NCBI GenBank assembly: GCA_028872015.1
Contig: JAGWLO010000040.1
Location: 1 to 34,481, forward strand
Reading direction: 5' to 3'
Origin: Burkholderiales bacterium
GTDB taxonomy: Bacteria > Pseudomonadota > Gammaproteobacteria > Burkholderiales > Burkholderiaceae_C
DNA length: 34,481 nucleotides
Positions 1-7,318 of this stretch are shown here, piece by piece. Under the pieces are notes generated by a model. It was not told the origin of the DNA, searched no databases, and saw only the letters and a list, made by a program, of their open reading frames with translations. Position 1 is the stretch's first letter, and each line of letters begins with the position of its first letter. The translations under genes were made by a program, and so were the position numbers.

Positions 1-1
1 G

Positions 2-784
2 GCCCGACCCCGGGGCGCGACGCCGGGTGCCGCGCCGGCCACGGCGCAGGGGCCGGCGCCGAGTCCGACGCCGCTGCCGGCTTCGGCCACTGCGCCGGCC
101 CGGGCAGGGGCGTCCGGGCGCGCTGTCGCGACGACCGCCGCGACGACGGCTGCAATGACGGCTGCAACGACGGCTGCAGCGACGGCTGCAGCGACGGCCG
201 AGGGTGCGGTGGCCACCGACCCGCAGGCGCTCCTGCGCGCCGCCGGCAGCGATCCCGAGCGGGCCTGGCGCGAGCTGGCGCTGCGCTGGAACGTGGCCAT
301 CGGCGAAGGCCCGGCCTGCGTGGCGGCGGCGCAGGCCCAACTGGCCTGCTACCGCAGCGCCGGCGGCGGCCTGGCGGCGCTGCGCCAGCTGGCGCGCCCG
401 GCCCTGCTGACGCTGCAGGCCGCCGACGGCACGCCGCGCTACGCGCTGCTCACCGGGCTGGGAGCCGGCGACGCCACGCTGGCCGTGGGCCGCCAGTCCT
501 TCGTGCTCAGCCTGTCGGCGCTGGCGCAGGTGTGGCGCGGCGACTTCGCCACCTTCTGGCATGTGCCGCCCGGCTGGCACGACGGGGCGGCGCCCGGCCC
601 GGCGCTGCGCGACTGGATCGAAGCCCGCCTGCGCAGCGCCGGCCAGGCCGGTCCGGCGCCGCTGCGCGACCGCGTCTGGGCGTTCCAGCTGGCGCAGGGA
701 CTCCGCCCCGACGGCATTCCCGGCCCGATCACCTTGATGCGGCTGAACCGCGTGGCCGGCGTGGCCGAGCCGCGGCTGCCATGA
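2..784 (+). CDS. gspA: GspA/ExeA-like type II secretion protein, C-terminal part (5' end outside window)
   Basis: The reading frame is open from base 2 with no start needed, so the gene begins before the window and its AAA+ ATPase part is not visible. What remains is an Ala/Pro/Thr-rich linker, then a region with FATFWHVPPGW, then a C-terminal peptidoglycan-binding-like segment (WAFQLAQGLRPDGIPGPITLMRLN, about the last 50 residues), as in ExeA/GspA proteins. In that family GspA and GspB help the secretin multimer assemble through the cell wall. gspB follows 14 bp after the stop codon, which supports the call. The linker is encoded partly by a 12-bp tandem repeat at 145-198. The identity is inferred from the C-terminal domain and the neighbour; other peptidoglycan-binding proteins are possible but less likely. 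Confidence 0.78.
   Translation, partial: ARPRGATPGAAPATAQGPAPSPTPLPASATAPARAGASGRAVATTAATTAAMTAATTAAATAAATAEGAVATDPQALLRAAGSDPERAWRELALRWNVAIGEGPACVAAAQAQLACYRSAGGGLAALRQLARPALLTLQAADGTPRYALLTGLGAGDATLAVGRQSFVLSLSALAQVWRGDFATFWHVPPGWHDGAAPGPALRDWIEARLRSAGQAGPAPLRDRVWAFQLAQGLRPDGIPGPITLMRLNRVAGVAEPRLP
145..198 (+). repeat. 12-bp tandem repeat, 4.5 copies, inside gspA
   Basis: The unit gacggctgcarc occurs four times in a row with one or two base changes, followed by a half unit. Twelve is a multiple of three, so each copy adds a Thr-Ala-Ala-X tetrapeptide to the linker before the peptidoglycan-binding domain without shifting the frame. Copy number could vary between strains by slippage. Confidence 0.85.
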
Positions 785-798
785 GAAGCTGAGGGGCC

Positions 799-1404
799 AT
801 GTCCTACATCCTCGAGGCGTTGCGCCGCGCGCAGGCCGAACGCGACCGCGGCCAGGTGCCGCGGCTGGATGCGCAGCCGCTGTCGGCCGGCACCGCGGTG
901 CCCGTGGCGCGCGCCGGCGGGCCACTGCGGGCGCTGCTGCTGGCCGCGGCGCTGGCGTTGCTGGCGCTGCTGGCGGCGCTGGCCTGGCTGCTGTGGCGCG
1001 ACCGCGGGGCGCCCCGGGCCGCGCCCGCACCCGACGCCGCAGCGGCCGCGATCACGGCGCCGCCGGCGGCGCCGCTGCCCATCGTGGTGTCGGCCCCGCC
1101 TGCTCCGGTATCGCAGGCCGCCCGGCCGCCGCTGCCGCCACCGGCCGAGACCGCAGATCGCGCCGAGCCCGCCGCAACCGTGCTGCGCCTGGGCCAGCTC
1201 AGCGCCCAGCAGCGCAGCGCGCTGCCTGCGCTGACCGTCAGCGGCTCGGTGTGGTCGGCCAACCCGGCGAGCCGCTTCGTCGTCGTCAACGGCCAGGTCG
1301 TGCACGAAGGGCAGGACGCGGCCCCGGGCGTGGCGGTGCTGCGCATCGGCGAGCACGCGATGACCGTGGGCTGGCGCGGCCTGCGCGTCGAGCTGCCGTT
1401 CTGA
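799..1404 (+). CDS. gspB: GspB, type II secretion accessory protein
   Basis: The protein has 201 residues. The N-terminus MSYILEALRRAQAERDRG is the characteristic cytoplasmic start of GspB. A single hydrophobic membrane segment lies at about residues 45-66 (a run of Leu/Ala ending LLWR). A Pro/Ala-rich periplasmic linker follows, to about residue 135. The C-terminal domain (about 140-201; LTVSGSVWSANPASRFVVVN, then EGQ and GWRGLRVELPF) matches the conserved GspB domain. In this family GspB works with GspA to deliver or stabilise the GspD secretin in the outer membrane. A purine-rich GAGGGG sits just before the ATG. The gene is 14 bp downstream of the gspA-like gene and is probably co-transcribed. 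No other gsp genes are in the window. Confidence 0.9.
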   Translation: MSYILEALRRAQAERDRGQVPRLDAQPLSAGTAVPVARAGGPLRALLLAAALALLALLAALAWLLWRDRGAPRAAPAPDAAAAAITAPPAAPLPIVVSAPPAPVSQAARPPLPPPAETADRAEPAATVLRLGQLSAQQRSALPALTVSGSVWSANPASRFVVVNGQVVHEGQDAAPGVAVLRIGEHAMTVGWRGLRVELPF

Positions 1405-1460
1405 CGCCCGCGCCTTGCGGCGATACTCGGCGCCGACACAAACCAGCACAAGACGAGGCC

Positions 1461-2675
1461 ATGGCCGGCATGCAGACAGGTGGACGGGCACGCGGCATCG
1501 GGGGGTGGCGCGCCTGGCGGACGTTGCGCGCGGCGGCCGTGGTGACCGTGGCCGTCGTGGTGGGGGTGCCGGCCTGGGCCGGCGAGCCCCTGGTGGTGGG
1601 CCCGGGCGGCACGCCGATGGCGCTGCAGGACGCGGTGAACCAGGCCCGGGACGGCGACACCATCGAGCTGCTGGCGGGCCAGTACCACGGCACGGTGACG
1701 ATCGACCACCGGCGCCTGACCTTGCGTGGCCTGGGCGGCAAGCCGCCGCTGATCCAGGGCGACGCCAAGCTCGGCCTGGGGGGTGCACTGTTCACGGTGA
1801 TCGGTGGCGAGGTCACGCTCGAGCACCTCGAGTTCCGCGGTGCGCGCAACCTCGACGGCAGCGGCGCCGGGGTGCGCCAGGTCGGCGGCCACCTCACCGT
1901 GCGCCGGTGCAGCTTCTTCGACAACGAGCATGGCCTGGTGGCCGCCAACGACGCCCAGGCCGAGCTCACGGTCGAGGACAGCGTGTTCGGCCTGGCGCCG
2001 CACGTGGTGGGCGGCCTGTACCACCTGCTGAACGTGGGCCGCATCGGCAAGCTCAGCGTCACCGGCAGCCGCTTCCAGCAGGGCTTCGAAGGCCACCTGC
2101 TGCGCTCGCGGGCGCGCGAGTCGTACATCGCCTACAACTTCATCCACGACGGGCTGCGCGGCGGGGCCTCGTACGAGATCGAGATCGCCGACGGCGGCCT
2201 GGCCACGGTGCTGGGCAACGTCATCGCCCAGGGCTCGCAGCGCCAGAACCCGGTGCTGGTGGCCTACGGCACCGAAGGCCGGGCCTGGCCGCTGAACCGG
2301 CTCTACCTGGTGAACAACACGATGATCAACTACGGCTGGCTGCCGGGCTGGTTCCTGCGCGTGTTCGAGGGCCGCGTCGGCAGCGACACCAAGGTCTACG
2401 AGATCAACAACCTGATCGTGGGTCCCGGCATCTTCTGGTTCGGCGCGCCGGGCCACTTCGCCGGCAACCGCCACGCCACGCTGGGCATGCTGCGCGACCC
2501 CGCCACCTACGCCTTCGAGCTGCCGCCCGACTCGATCTGGCGCGGCAGCGGGGTCGACCCTTCGCACATCGACGGCCGCGACCTCGCGCCGAAGGCCGAG
2601 TTCGACTGGCCCATCGGCATCCGTCCCCTCAAGCCCGGGCGCACCAGCTGGTCGCCGGGGGCCTACCAGCGCTGA
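1461..2675 (+). CDS. Secreted right-handed beta-helix (pectate-lyase-like) protein
   Basis: The protein has 404 residues. A basic N-terminus and a hydrophobic stretch end in VPAWA at residue 40, a good signal-peptidase I site, so it should be exported. The mature part has the short strand-turn repeats of a parallel beta-helix: an opening like other such proteins (GGTPMALQDAVNQARDGDTIEL), then rungs such as LTLRGLGG, VTLEHLEFRGARN, LTVRRCSFFDNEHG and LYLVNNTMINYG. Beta-helix proteins of this type include polysaccharide lyases and uncharacterised carbohydrate-binding proteins. No lyase catalytic set can be assigned by eye. It lies 56 bp after gspB and could be a type II secretion substrate, but that is inference from position only. 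The start is ATG 1461; ATG 1470 is an alternative. The specific function is unknown. Confidence 0.8.
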   Translation: MAGMQTGGRARGIGGWRAWRTLRAAAVVTVAVVVGVPAWAGEPLVVGPGGTPMALQDAVNQARDGDTIELLAGQYHGTVTIDHRRLTLRGLGGKPPLIQGDAKLGLGGALFTVIGGEVTLEHLEFRGARNLDGSGAGVRQVGGHLTVRRCSFFDNEHGLVAANDAQAELTVEDSVFGLAPHVVGGLYHLLNVGRIGKLSVTGSRFQQGFEGHLLRSRARESYIAYNFIHDGLRGGASYEIEIADGGLATVLGNVIAQGSQRQNPVLVAYGTEGRAWPLNRLYLVNNTMINYGWLPGWFLRVFEGRVGSDTKVYEINNLIVGPGIFWFGAPGHFAGNRHATLGMLRDPATYAFELPPDSIWRGSGVDPSHIDGRDLAPKAEFDWPIGIRPLKPGRTSWSPGAYQR

Positions 2676-2680
2676 GCCCC

Positions 2681-3841
2681 ATGAAAGACGCCCACCCCGA
2701 CACGATCGCCGCCCAGGCCCTGGGCTGGATCGACGAGACCACGCGTGCGATCACGCCGCCGATCCACGTCTCCAGCACCTACCTGCGCGATCCCGACAAC
2801 CAGTACCGCTCGGGCCGCATCTACGCCCGCGCCGACAACCCGGCCTTCGACCAGGCCGAGGCCGTGATCTCCGCGCTGGAAGGCGCCCGCCAGACGCTGC
2901 TGTTCGCCAGCGGCATGGCCGCGGCGACCGCGGTGTTCCAGGCCCTGTCCCCGGGCGACCACGTGCTGGCGCCCCGGGTGATGTACTGGTCGCTGCGCAA
3001 CTGGCTGCTGGACTTCGCGGTGCCCTGGGGCCTGGACGTGGAGCTCGTCGACATGACCCGCCCGGCCGCGGTGCAGGTCGCGCTGCGCCCGGGCAAGACC
3101 CGGCTGGTGTGGGTCGAGACGCCGGCCAACCCGCTGTGGAGCGTGACCGACATCGCCGCCACGGCGCAGCGGGCGCATGCCGCCGGCGCGCTGCTGGCGG
3201 TGGACTCCACCGCCGCCACGCCGCTGCTGACGCAGCCGCTGGCGCTGGGCGCCGACCTCGTGATGCACGCCGCCACGAAATACCTGAACGGGCACTCCGA
3301 CCTCCTCGCCGGCAGCGTCAGCACGCGCCAGGACAACGAGCACTGGCAGCGCGTGCGCAAGGTGCGGGCGCAGATCGGCGGCACGCTGGGCTCGTTCGAG
3401 GCCTGGCTGCTGCTGCGCGGCCTGCGCACGCTGCACCTGCGCGTGCGCGCGGCCAGCGCGTCGGCGCAGCGCATCGCCGAGCATTTCAGCGGCCATCCAC
3501 GGGTGGCCGAGGTGCTGTACCCGGGCCTGCCGGGCTTCGCCGGCCACGCGGTGGCCCAGGCGCAGATGCGGGGCGGCTTCGGCGGCATGCTGTCGATCCG
3601 CGTGCGCGGCAGCGCCGACGGCACGCTCGACGGCGAGGCGGCGGCGATCGCGGTGGCCGCGCACACGCGGCTGTGGAAGCGCGCCACCTCGCTGGGCGGC
3701 ACCGAGAGCCTGGTCGAGCACCGCGCCAGCGTCGAAGGTGCGGGCTCGCCGGTGCCGGCCGACCTGCTGCGGCTGTCGGTGGGCCTGGAGCATGCCGACG
3801 ACCTGATCGCGGACCTCGAGCAGGCGCTGGCGGCGCGTTGA
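2681..3841 (+). CDS. PLP-dependent Cys/Met metabolism enzyme (cystathionine beta-lyase / gamma-synthase family)
   Basis: The protein has 386 residues, normal for the family. Family landmarks in order: TTRAITPPIHVSSTY near the N-terminus; the YARADNP motif in place of the usual YSRxxNP that contacts PLP from the partner subunit; LFASGMAA; the cofactor-binding Asp in VDSTAATP; and the Schiff-base lysine K200 in HAATKYLNGHSDLLAG. The C-terminus has LGGTESLVEHRAS, typical of cystathionine beta-lyases and gamma-synthases. The enzyme should act on sulphur amino acids in the cytoplasm. Whether it is MetC-like, MetB-like or another member cannot be decided by eye, so no symbol is given. Only 5 bp separate it from the beta-helix gene. 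After its stop there is a 6-bp hairpin (3857-3874) without a T-run. Confidence 0.88.
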   Translation: MKDAHPDTIAAQALGWIDETTRAITPPIHVSSTYLRDPDNQYRSGRIYARADNPAFDQAEAVISALEGARQTLLFASGMAAATAVFQALSPGDHVLAPRVMYWSLRNWLLDFAVPWGLDVELVDMTRPAAVQVALRPGKTRLVWVETPANPLWSVTDIAATAQRAHAAGALLAVDSTAATPLLTQPLALGADLVMHAATKYLNGHSDLLAGSVSTRQDNEHWQRVRKVRAQIGGTLGSFEAWLLLRGLRTLHLRVRAASASAQRIAEHFSGHPRVAEVLYPGLPGFAGHAVAQAQMRGGFGGMLSIRVRGSADGTLDGEAAAIAVAAHTRLWKRATSLGGTESLVEHRASVEGAGSPVPADLLRLSVGLEHADDLIADLEQALAAR

Positions 3842-3871
3842 CCTGCGCCTGAAACCACGGCATCATCCTGC

Positions 3872-3886
3872 CGTAACTAAATTACA
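3872..3886. promoter_or_regulatory. Probable HexR operator upstream of zwf
   Basis: The 15-mer cGTAACTAAATTACA lies 25 bp before the zwf ATG. It is a near-perfect palindrome of the form GTAA-N5-TTAC. It differs at one position from the HexR consensus reported for gammaproteobacteria (TGTAA-N5-TTACA, A/T-rich centre), as I recall it. It is strikingly AT-rich in a very GC-rich region, and the second gene of this operon encodes a HexR-type repressor. A regulator of this family releases DNA when a phosphorylated sugar intermediate binds its SIS domain, so zwf-hexR is probably autoregulated. It overlaps the 3' arm of a short inverted repeat at 3857-3874. Confidence 0.72.
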
Positions 3887-3911
3887 TCTCGGCGCGACCG
3901 GGCGTACGGCC

Positions 3912-5369
3912 ATGTCCTTCGACCTCGTCCTGTTCGGCGGTACCGGCGACCTGACCTGGCGCAAGCTGATGCCGGCGCTGTTCCAGGCCTTCCGCCACGG
4001 CAAGCTCCCCGAAGGCGGGCGGATCCTGGCGGTGGCGCGCGACGAACGCAGCGACGCCGAGTACCGCGCCTTCATCCGCGAGAAGTTCAACGGCGTGGAC
4101 GAGGCCAAGCAGCCCAGCGACGAGGAGTTCGCGCGCTTCGCCGAACTGCTGCACTACCGGCGCATGGACCTGTCGCAGCCGGCGCACTACGCCGGCCTGC
4201 GCGAGTGGACCGAGGCCCGCGGCGCCGACACCGTGGTGCTGTTCCTGGCCACCAGCCCGTACCTGTTCCCGGTGATCTGCGAGCAGCTCGGCGCCGCCGG
4301 GCTGAACGGCCCGCACGTGCGCGTGGTGCTCGAGAAGCCGCTCGGCCACGACCTGCCCAGCGCGCAGGAGATCAACCGCGTGGTGCGCGCCACCTTCCGC
4401 GAAGAGCAGGCGCTGCGCATCGACCATTACCTGGGCAAGCCGGCGGTGCAGAACCTGATGGCGCTGCGCTTCGGCAATGCGCTGTTCGAGCCGCTGTGGC
4501 GGCGCGAGAGCATCGCCAACATCCAGATCACCATCGCCGAGAGCATCGGCGTGGGCACGCGCGGCGACTTCTACGACCAGACCGGTGCGCTGCGCGACAT
4601 GATCCAGAACCACGCGCTGCAGTTGCTGACGATGATCGCGATGGAGCCGCCCTCGACCAGCGACGCCGATGCCATCCGCGACGAAAAGCTCAAGGTGTTG
4701 CGCTCGCTCAAGCCCTTCAGTGCCGAGGCCGTGGGCCGCGACGTGGTGCGCGGCCAGTACAAGGCCGGCACGGTGGACGGCAAGCGCGTGCGCGGCTACC
4801 TCGAGGAGGACAAGGTGCCCGCCGGCAGCGCCTGCGAGACCTTCGTCGCGCTGCGCACCGAGGTCCAGAACTGGCGCTGGGCCGGCGTGCCCTTCTACCT
4901 GCGCACGGGCAAGCGGCTGGCGGCGCGCGATGCGCAGATCGTGGTGAACTTCCGCGACGTGCCGCACCCGATCTTCCCGGGCACGCGCCAGGCCAACAAG
5001 CTGGTGATCAAGCTCCAGCCCGAGGACGGCCTGGAGCTGCATCTGCTGGCGGCCAAGGGCGGCGGGGCCTCGGTGCGCGGCGAGGAAGTGCTCACGCCGG
5101 TGTCGCTCGACCTCGACTTCGACAAGGCCTTCCCGACCGAGCGCATCGGCGCCTACGAGCGGCTGCTGATGGACGCCATCGCCGGCCGCCTGAACCTGTT
5201 CGTGCGCAGCGACGAGCAAGAGCAGGCCTGGCGCTGGGTCGAGCCCATCCTCGACGCCTGGGCCGCCGACACCGTGGGCCCGCGGCCCTACGTGGCCGGC
5301 AGCTGGGGCCCGGCGGCGTCGAGCGCGCTGGTGGCGCGCGACGGCTGCGTGTGGATCGAGGAGCAGTGA
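3912..5369 (+). CDS. zwf: Glucose-6-phosphate 1-dehydrogenase
   Basis: The protein has 485 residues, full length for the family. It oxidises glucose 6-phosphate to 6-phosphogluconolactone with NAD(P)+, feeding the Entner-Doudoroff and pentose phosphate routes. The N-terminal Rossmann motif is FGGTGDLTWRKLMPAL (residues about 8-23). The substrate-binding signature RIDHYLGK lies around D171/H172. The catalytic-base histidine corresponds to H234 in MIQNHALQLL. EKPLGHDL and the sugar-binding PFYLRTGKRL are also present. The ATG at 3912 is preceded by a HexR-like palindrome at 3872-3886. hexR follows after 19 bp, so the two form a compact operon. Confidence 0.97.
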   Translation: MSFDLVLFGGTGDLTWRKLMPALFQAFRHGKLPEGGRILAVARDERSDAEYRAFIREKFNGVDEAKQPSDEEFARFAELLHYRRMDLSQPAHYAGLREWTEARGADTVVLFLATSPYLFPVICEQLGAAGLNGPHVRVVLEKPLGHDLPSAQEINRVVRATFREEQALRIDHYLGKPAVQNLMALRFGNALFEPLWRRESIANIQITIAESIGVGTRGDFYDQTGALRDMIQNHALQLLTMIAMEPPSTSDADAIRDEKLKVLRSLKPFSAEAVGRDVVRGQYKAGTVDGKRVRGYLEEDKVPAGSACETFVALRTEVQNWRWAGVPFYLRTGKRLAARDAQIVVNFRDVPHPIFPGTRQANKLVIKLQPEDGLELHLLAAKGGGASVRGEEVLTPVSLDLDFDKAFPTERIGAYERLLMDAIAGRLNLFVRSDEQEQAWRWVEPILDAWAADTVGPRPYVAGSWGPAASSALVARDGCVWIEEQ

Positions 5370-5388
5370 CGGTGGCTGCGCACCGCTG

Positions 5389-6354
5389 ATGCTCGAACGC
5401 ATCCGCGCCTCGATCCCCGCGCTGCCGCCGGCCGAGCAGCGCGTGGCCCGGGTGCTGCTGGAAGACCCGCGCAGCTTCGCCACGCTGCCGGTGTCCGAGC
5501 TGGCCGAGCGCGCGCGCGTGAGCAAGCCCACCGTGGTGCGCTTCTGCCGCAGCGTGGGCTACGACGGGCTGGTCGACTTCAAGCGCAAGCTCGCCGGCAG
5601 CGTGAACGAGGGTGTGCCCTTCGTGCACCGCGCGGTGGACGAGGACGACAAGGCCGGCGAGCTGGTGGTCAAGGTGATCGACAACGCGGTGGCCGCACTG
5701 CTGGGCTTGCGCAACGCGGTGGCGGTGCCCGCGGTCGAGCGCGCCATCGCGGCGCTGGCCCAGGCCGGACGCAGCGCGCGCCGCATCGAGTTCTATGGCG
5801 TCGGCAACTCGGGCATCGTGGCGCAGGATGCACAGCACAAGTTCTTCCGCCTGGGCGTGAGTGCCGCGGCCATCAGCGACGGCCATGTGCAGGTGATGAG
5901 CGCGACCATGCTCAAGCCGGGCGACTGCGCGGTGATCATCAGCAACTCGGGCCGCAGCCGCGACCTGCTGGACGTGGCCGAGCTCGCGCGCAAGAAGGGC
6001 GCCACGGTGATCGCCATCACGGCCAGCGGCTCGCCGCTGGCGCAGGAGCTGCGCAACGGGGGCCCGCACGTGCTGCTGGCGGTCGACCATCCCGAGGACG
6101 CCGACCGCTACAGCCCGATGGTGTCGCGCCTGCTGCACCTGCTGATCATCGACATCCTCACCACCGGCGTCGCGCTGCGCCTGGGCTCGGCGCAGCTGCG
6201 GCCGATGCTGCAGGAGCTCAAGAAGAACCTGCGCGCTCGCCGCTATGCCGAGGGCAGCCGCCCGGCCGCCGCCGCGGGCCGGGGCGCGGAGCCCGAAGGC
6301 GGATTCGCGTCCGAAGGCGAAGACGACAGCGACAGCAGCCCCTCCACGCCGTAG
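5389..6354 (+). CDS. hexR: HexR-type transcriptional regulator (RpiR family, HTH plus SIS domain)
   Basis: The protein has 321 residues. An RpiR-type helix-turn-helix domain occupies about residues 1-75, with the recognition region VSELAERARVSKPTVVRFCR. A SIS sugar-phosphate-binding domain covers about 125-265, with FYGVGNSGIVAQDAQHKFF and the phosphate-loop-like IISNSGRSRDLLDVAELA. HexR regulators control zwf and Entner-Doudoroff genes. The gene starts 19 bp after zwf, which carries a matching operator, so autoregulation is likely. The conserved part ends near NLRARRY (residue 286). The last 35 residues are a low-complexity Ala/Gly/Asp/Ser tail. Exactly that tail overlaps the 3' end of mlaB on the other strand (6243-6354), so it may be a recent read-through extension. 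A generic RpiR function is possible, but the zwf linkage favours HexR. Confidence 0.9.
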   Translation: MLERIRASIPALPPAEQRVARVLLEDPRSFATLPVSELAERARVSKPTVVRFCRSVGYDGLVDFKRKLAGSVNEGVPFVHRAVDEDDKAGELVVKVIDNAVAALLGLRNAVAVPAVERAIAALAQAGRSARRIEFYGVGNSGIVAQDAQHKFFRLGVSAAAISDGHVQVMSATMLKPGDCAVIISNSGRSRDLLDVAELARKKGATVIAITASGSPLAQELRNGGPHVLLAVDHPEDADRYSPMVSRLLHLLIIDILTTGVALRLGSAQLRPMLQELKKNLRARRYAEGSRPAAAAGRGAEPEGGFASEGEDDSDSSPSTP

Positions 6355-6587
6355 AGCTGCGCCAACTGCAGCAGCTGCGGCGGCAGGCCGTTGATCTCGA
6401 GGCCGCGCCCCGCGGCAGCGGCCAGGCGGTGCGCCTGCAGCAGCAGCGCCAGCGTCGAGCTGTCGAAGCTCTGCAGCGGTGCGGCATCGATCCGCAGCGG
6501 CCCCGGGTCTGCTTCGGCCAGCAGGGCGGGCAGGCTCTCGGCCAGCGCCGCGGCGTGGTCGAGCGTGGCGTCCGGGGGCAGCTTCAT
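6243..6587 (-). CDS. mlaB: MlaB, STAS-domain subunit of the Mla phospholipid transporter
   Basis: The protein has 114 residues and is the last gene of the mla operon. It is a STAS domain (about residues 1-85): an early strand and helix, then PLQSFDSSTLALLLQAHRLA, the STAS signature in which Asp-Ser-Ser-Thr corresponds to the conserved loop before the central helix, then LEINGLPPQLLQLAQLYGVEGLL. In the Mla system MlaB binds the ATPase MlaF on the cytoplasmic side and supports its stability and activity. The last 37 codons lie antisense to the end of hexR and encode a Ser/Pro/Ala-rich tail beyond the STAS fold. The start is ATG 6587, 31 bp after mlaC. Confidence 0.88.
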   Translation of the reverse strand: MKLPPDATLDHAAALAESLPALLAEADPGPLRIDAAPLQSFDSSTLALLLQAHRLAAAAGRGLEINGLPPQLLQLAQLYGVEGLLSLSSSPSDANPPSGSAPRPAAAAGRLPSA

Positions 6588-6618
6588 GGCGGCGCGGGCG
6601 GGGCGGTGGTCCCGAGCG

Positions 6619-7245
6619 TCAGGACTTGCCGGCCGGCGCCTGGTTGCGCTGCGTCAGCGCCTTGATCAGGCCGTCGATGCCGCCCTGGTTCAGCTCGGTG
6701 GCGAACTGCGAGCGGTAGTTCTGCACCAGCCACAGGCCGCCGACGTTGACGTCGATGATCTTCCAGGCATCGCCGAACTTGTCGAGCCGGTAGTCGAGCT
6801 TGATCGGCTCGCCCGAGCCGCGCACCTCGGTCTGCACCACCACCTGCGTGCTGCCGGGCACGTTCAGGGTCTTGGTCACGGTGACGGTCTGGTCCTTCAC
6901 CTGCTGCAAGGCGCCGGCATACAGGCGCAGCAGCAGGATCTTGAACTGCGCCTGCAGCTGGCTGCGCTGCGCGGCCGTGGCCTGGCGCCACTGCGGGCCC
7001 ACCGCCGATCGCGTGGCCACCTCGAAGTTGACGCTGGGCATGACCTTGGCATCGACCAGGGCCTGGATGCGGCTGAAGTCGCCGCCCTGGATCGCCTTGT
7101 CGGACTTGGCGGCGTCGATCACGTCGGTGGAGATCTGGCGCACGAGGGCGTCGGGCGCCACCTCGGCCCGCGCCGGCAGGGCCGTCAGCAAGCCGGTGGC
7201 GGCGGCGAACATCATCGAACAGCCGAGAAGCAGCTTCTTGATCAC
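6619..7245 (-). CDS. mlaC: MlaC, periplasmic phospholipid carrier
   Basis: The protein has 208 residues. A signal peptide ends at ALPARA (residue 27). Family motifs follow: PDALVRQISTDVIDA, a long amphipathic helical region, FKILLLRLYAGAL, and the C-terminal core KLDYRLDKFGDAWKIIDVNVGGLWLVQNYRSQF, which is diagnostic for MlaC/Ttg2D. MlaC shuttles phospholipid between outer-membrane MlaA and the inner-membrane MlaFEDB complex. The start is GTG at 7245, chosen because a good AAGGAAA ribosome-binding site lies 5 bp before it and the lysine-rich signal peptide begins there. It lies 73 bp downstream of mlaA. Confidence 0.95.
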   Translation of the reverse strand: MIKKLLLGCSMMFAAATGLLTALPARAEVAPDALVRQISTDVIDAAKSDKAIQGGDFSRIQALVDAKVMPSVNFEVATRSAVGPQWRQATAAQRSQLQAQFKILLLRLYAGALQQVKDQTVTVTKTLNVPGSTQVVVQTEVRGSGEPIKLDYRLDKFGDAWKIIDVNVGGLWLVQNYRSQFATELNQGGIDGLIKALTQRNQAPAGKS

Positions 7246-7318
7246 AGGGTTTTCCTTTCCAGGTGCAGGCCGCGGGGGCGGGCCTGCGAACGTTTAACGC
7301 GCCAGGTGCCGCGGCGGT

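Noticed and set aside
3857..3874. Inverted repeat ACGGCA/TGCCGT as a terminator after the PLP enzyme gene
   Set aside because: Only 6 bp with no T-run, and it merges with the HexR-like palindrome; too weak to call.
3882..5531. A 549-codon frame antisense to zwf
   Set aside because: Same composition signature as other shadows; zwf on the plus strand has all its catalytic motifs.
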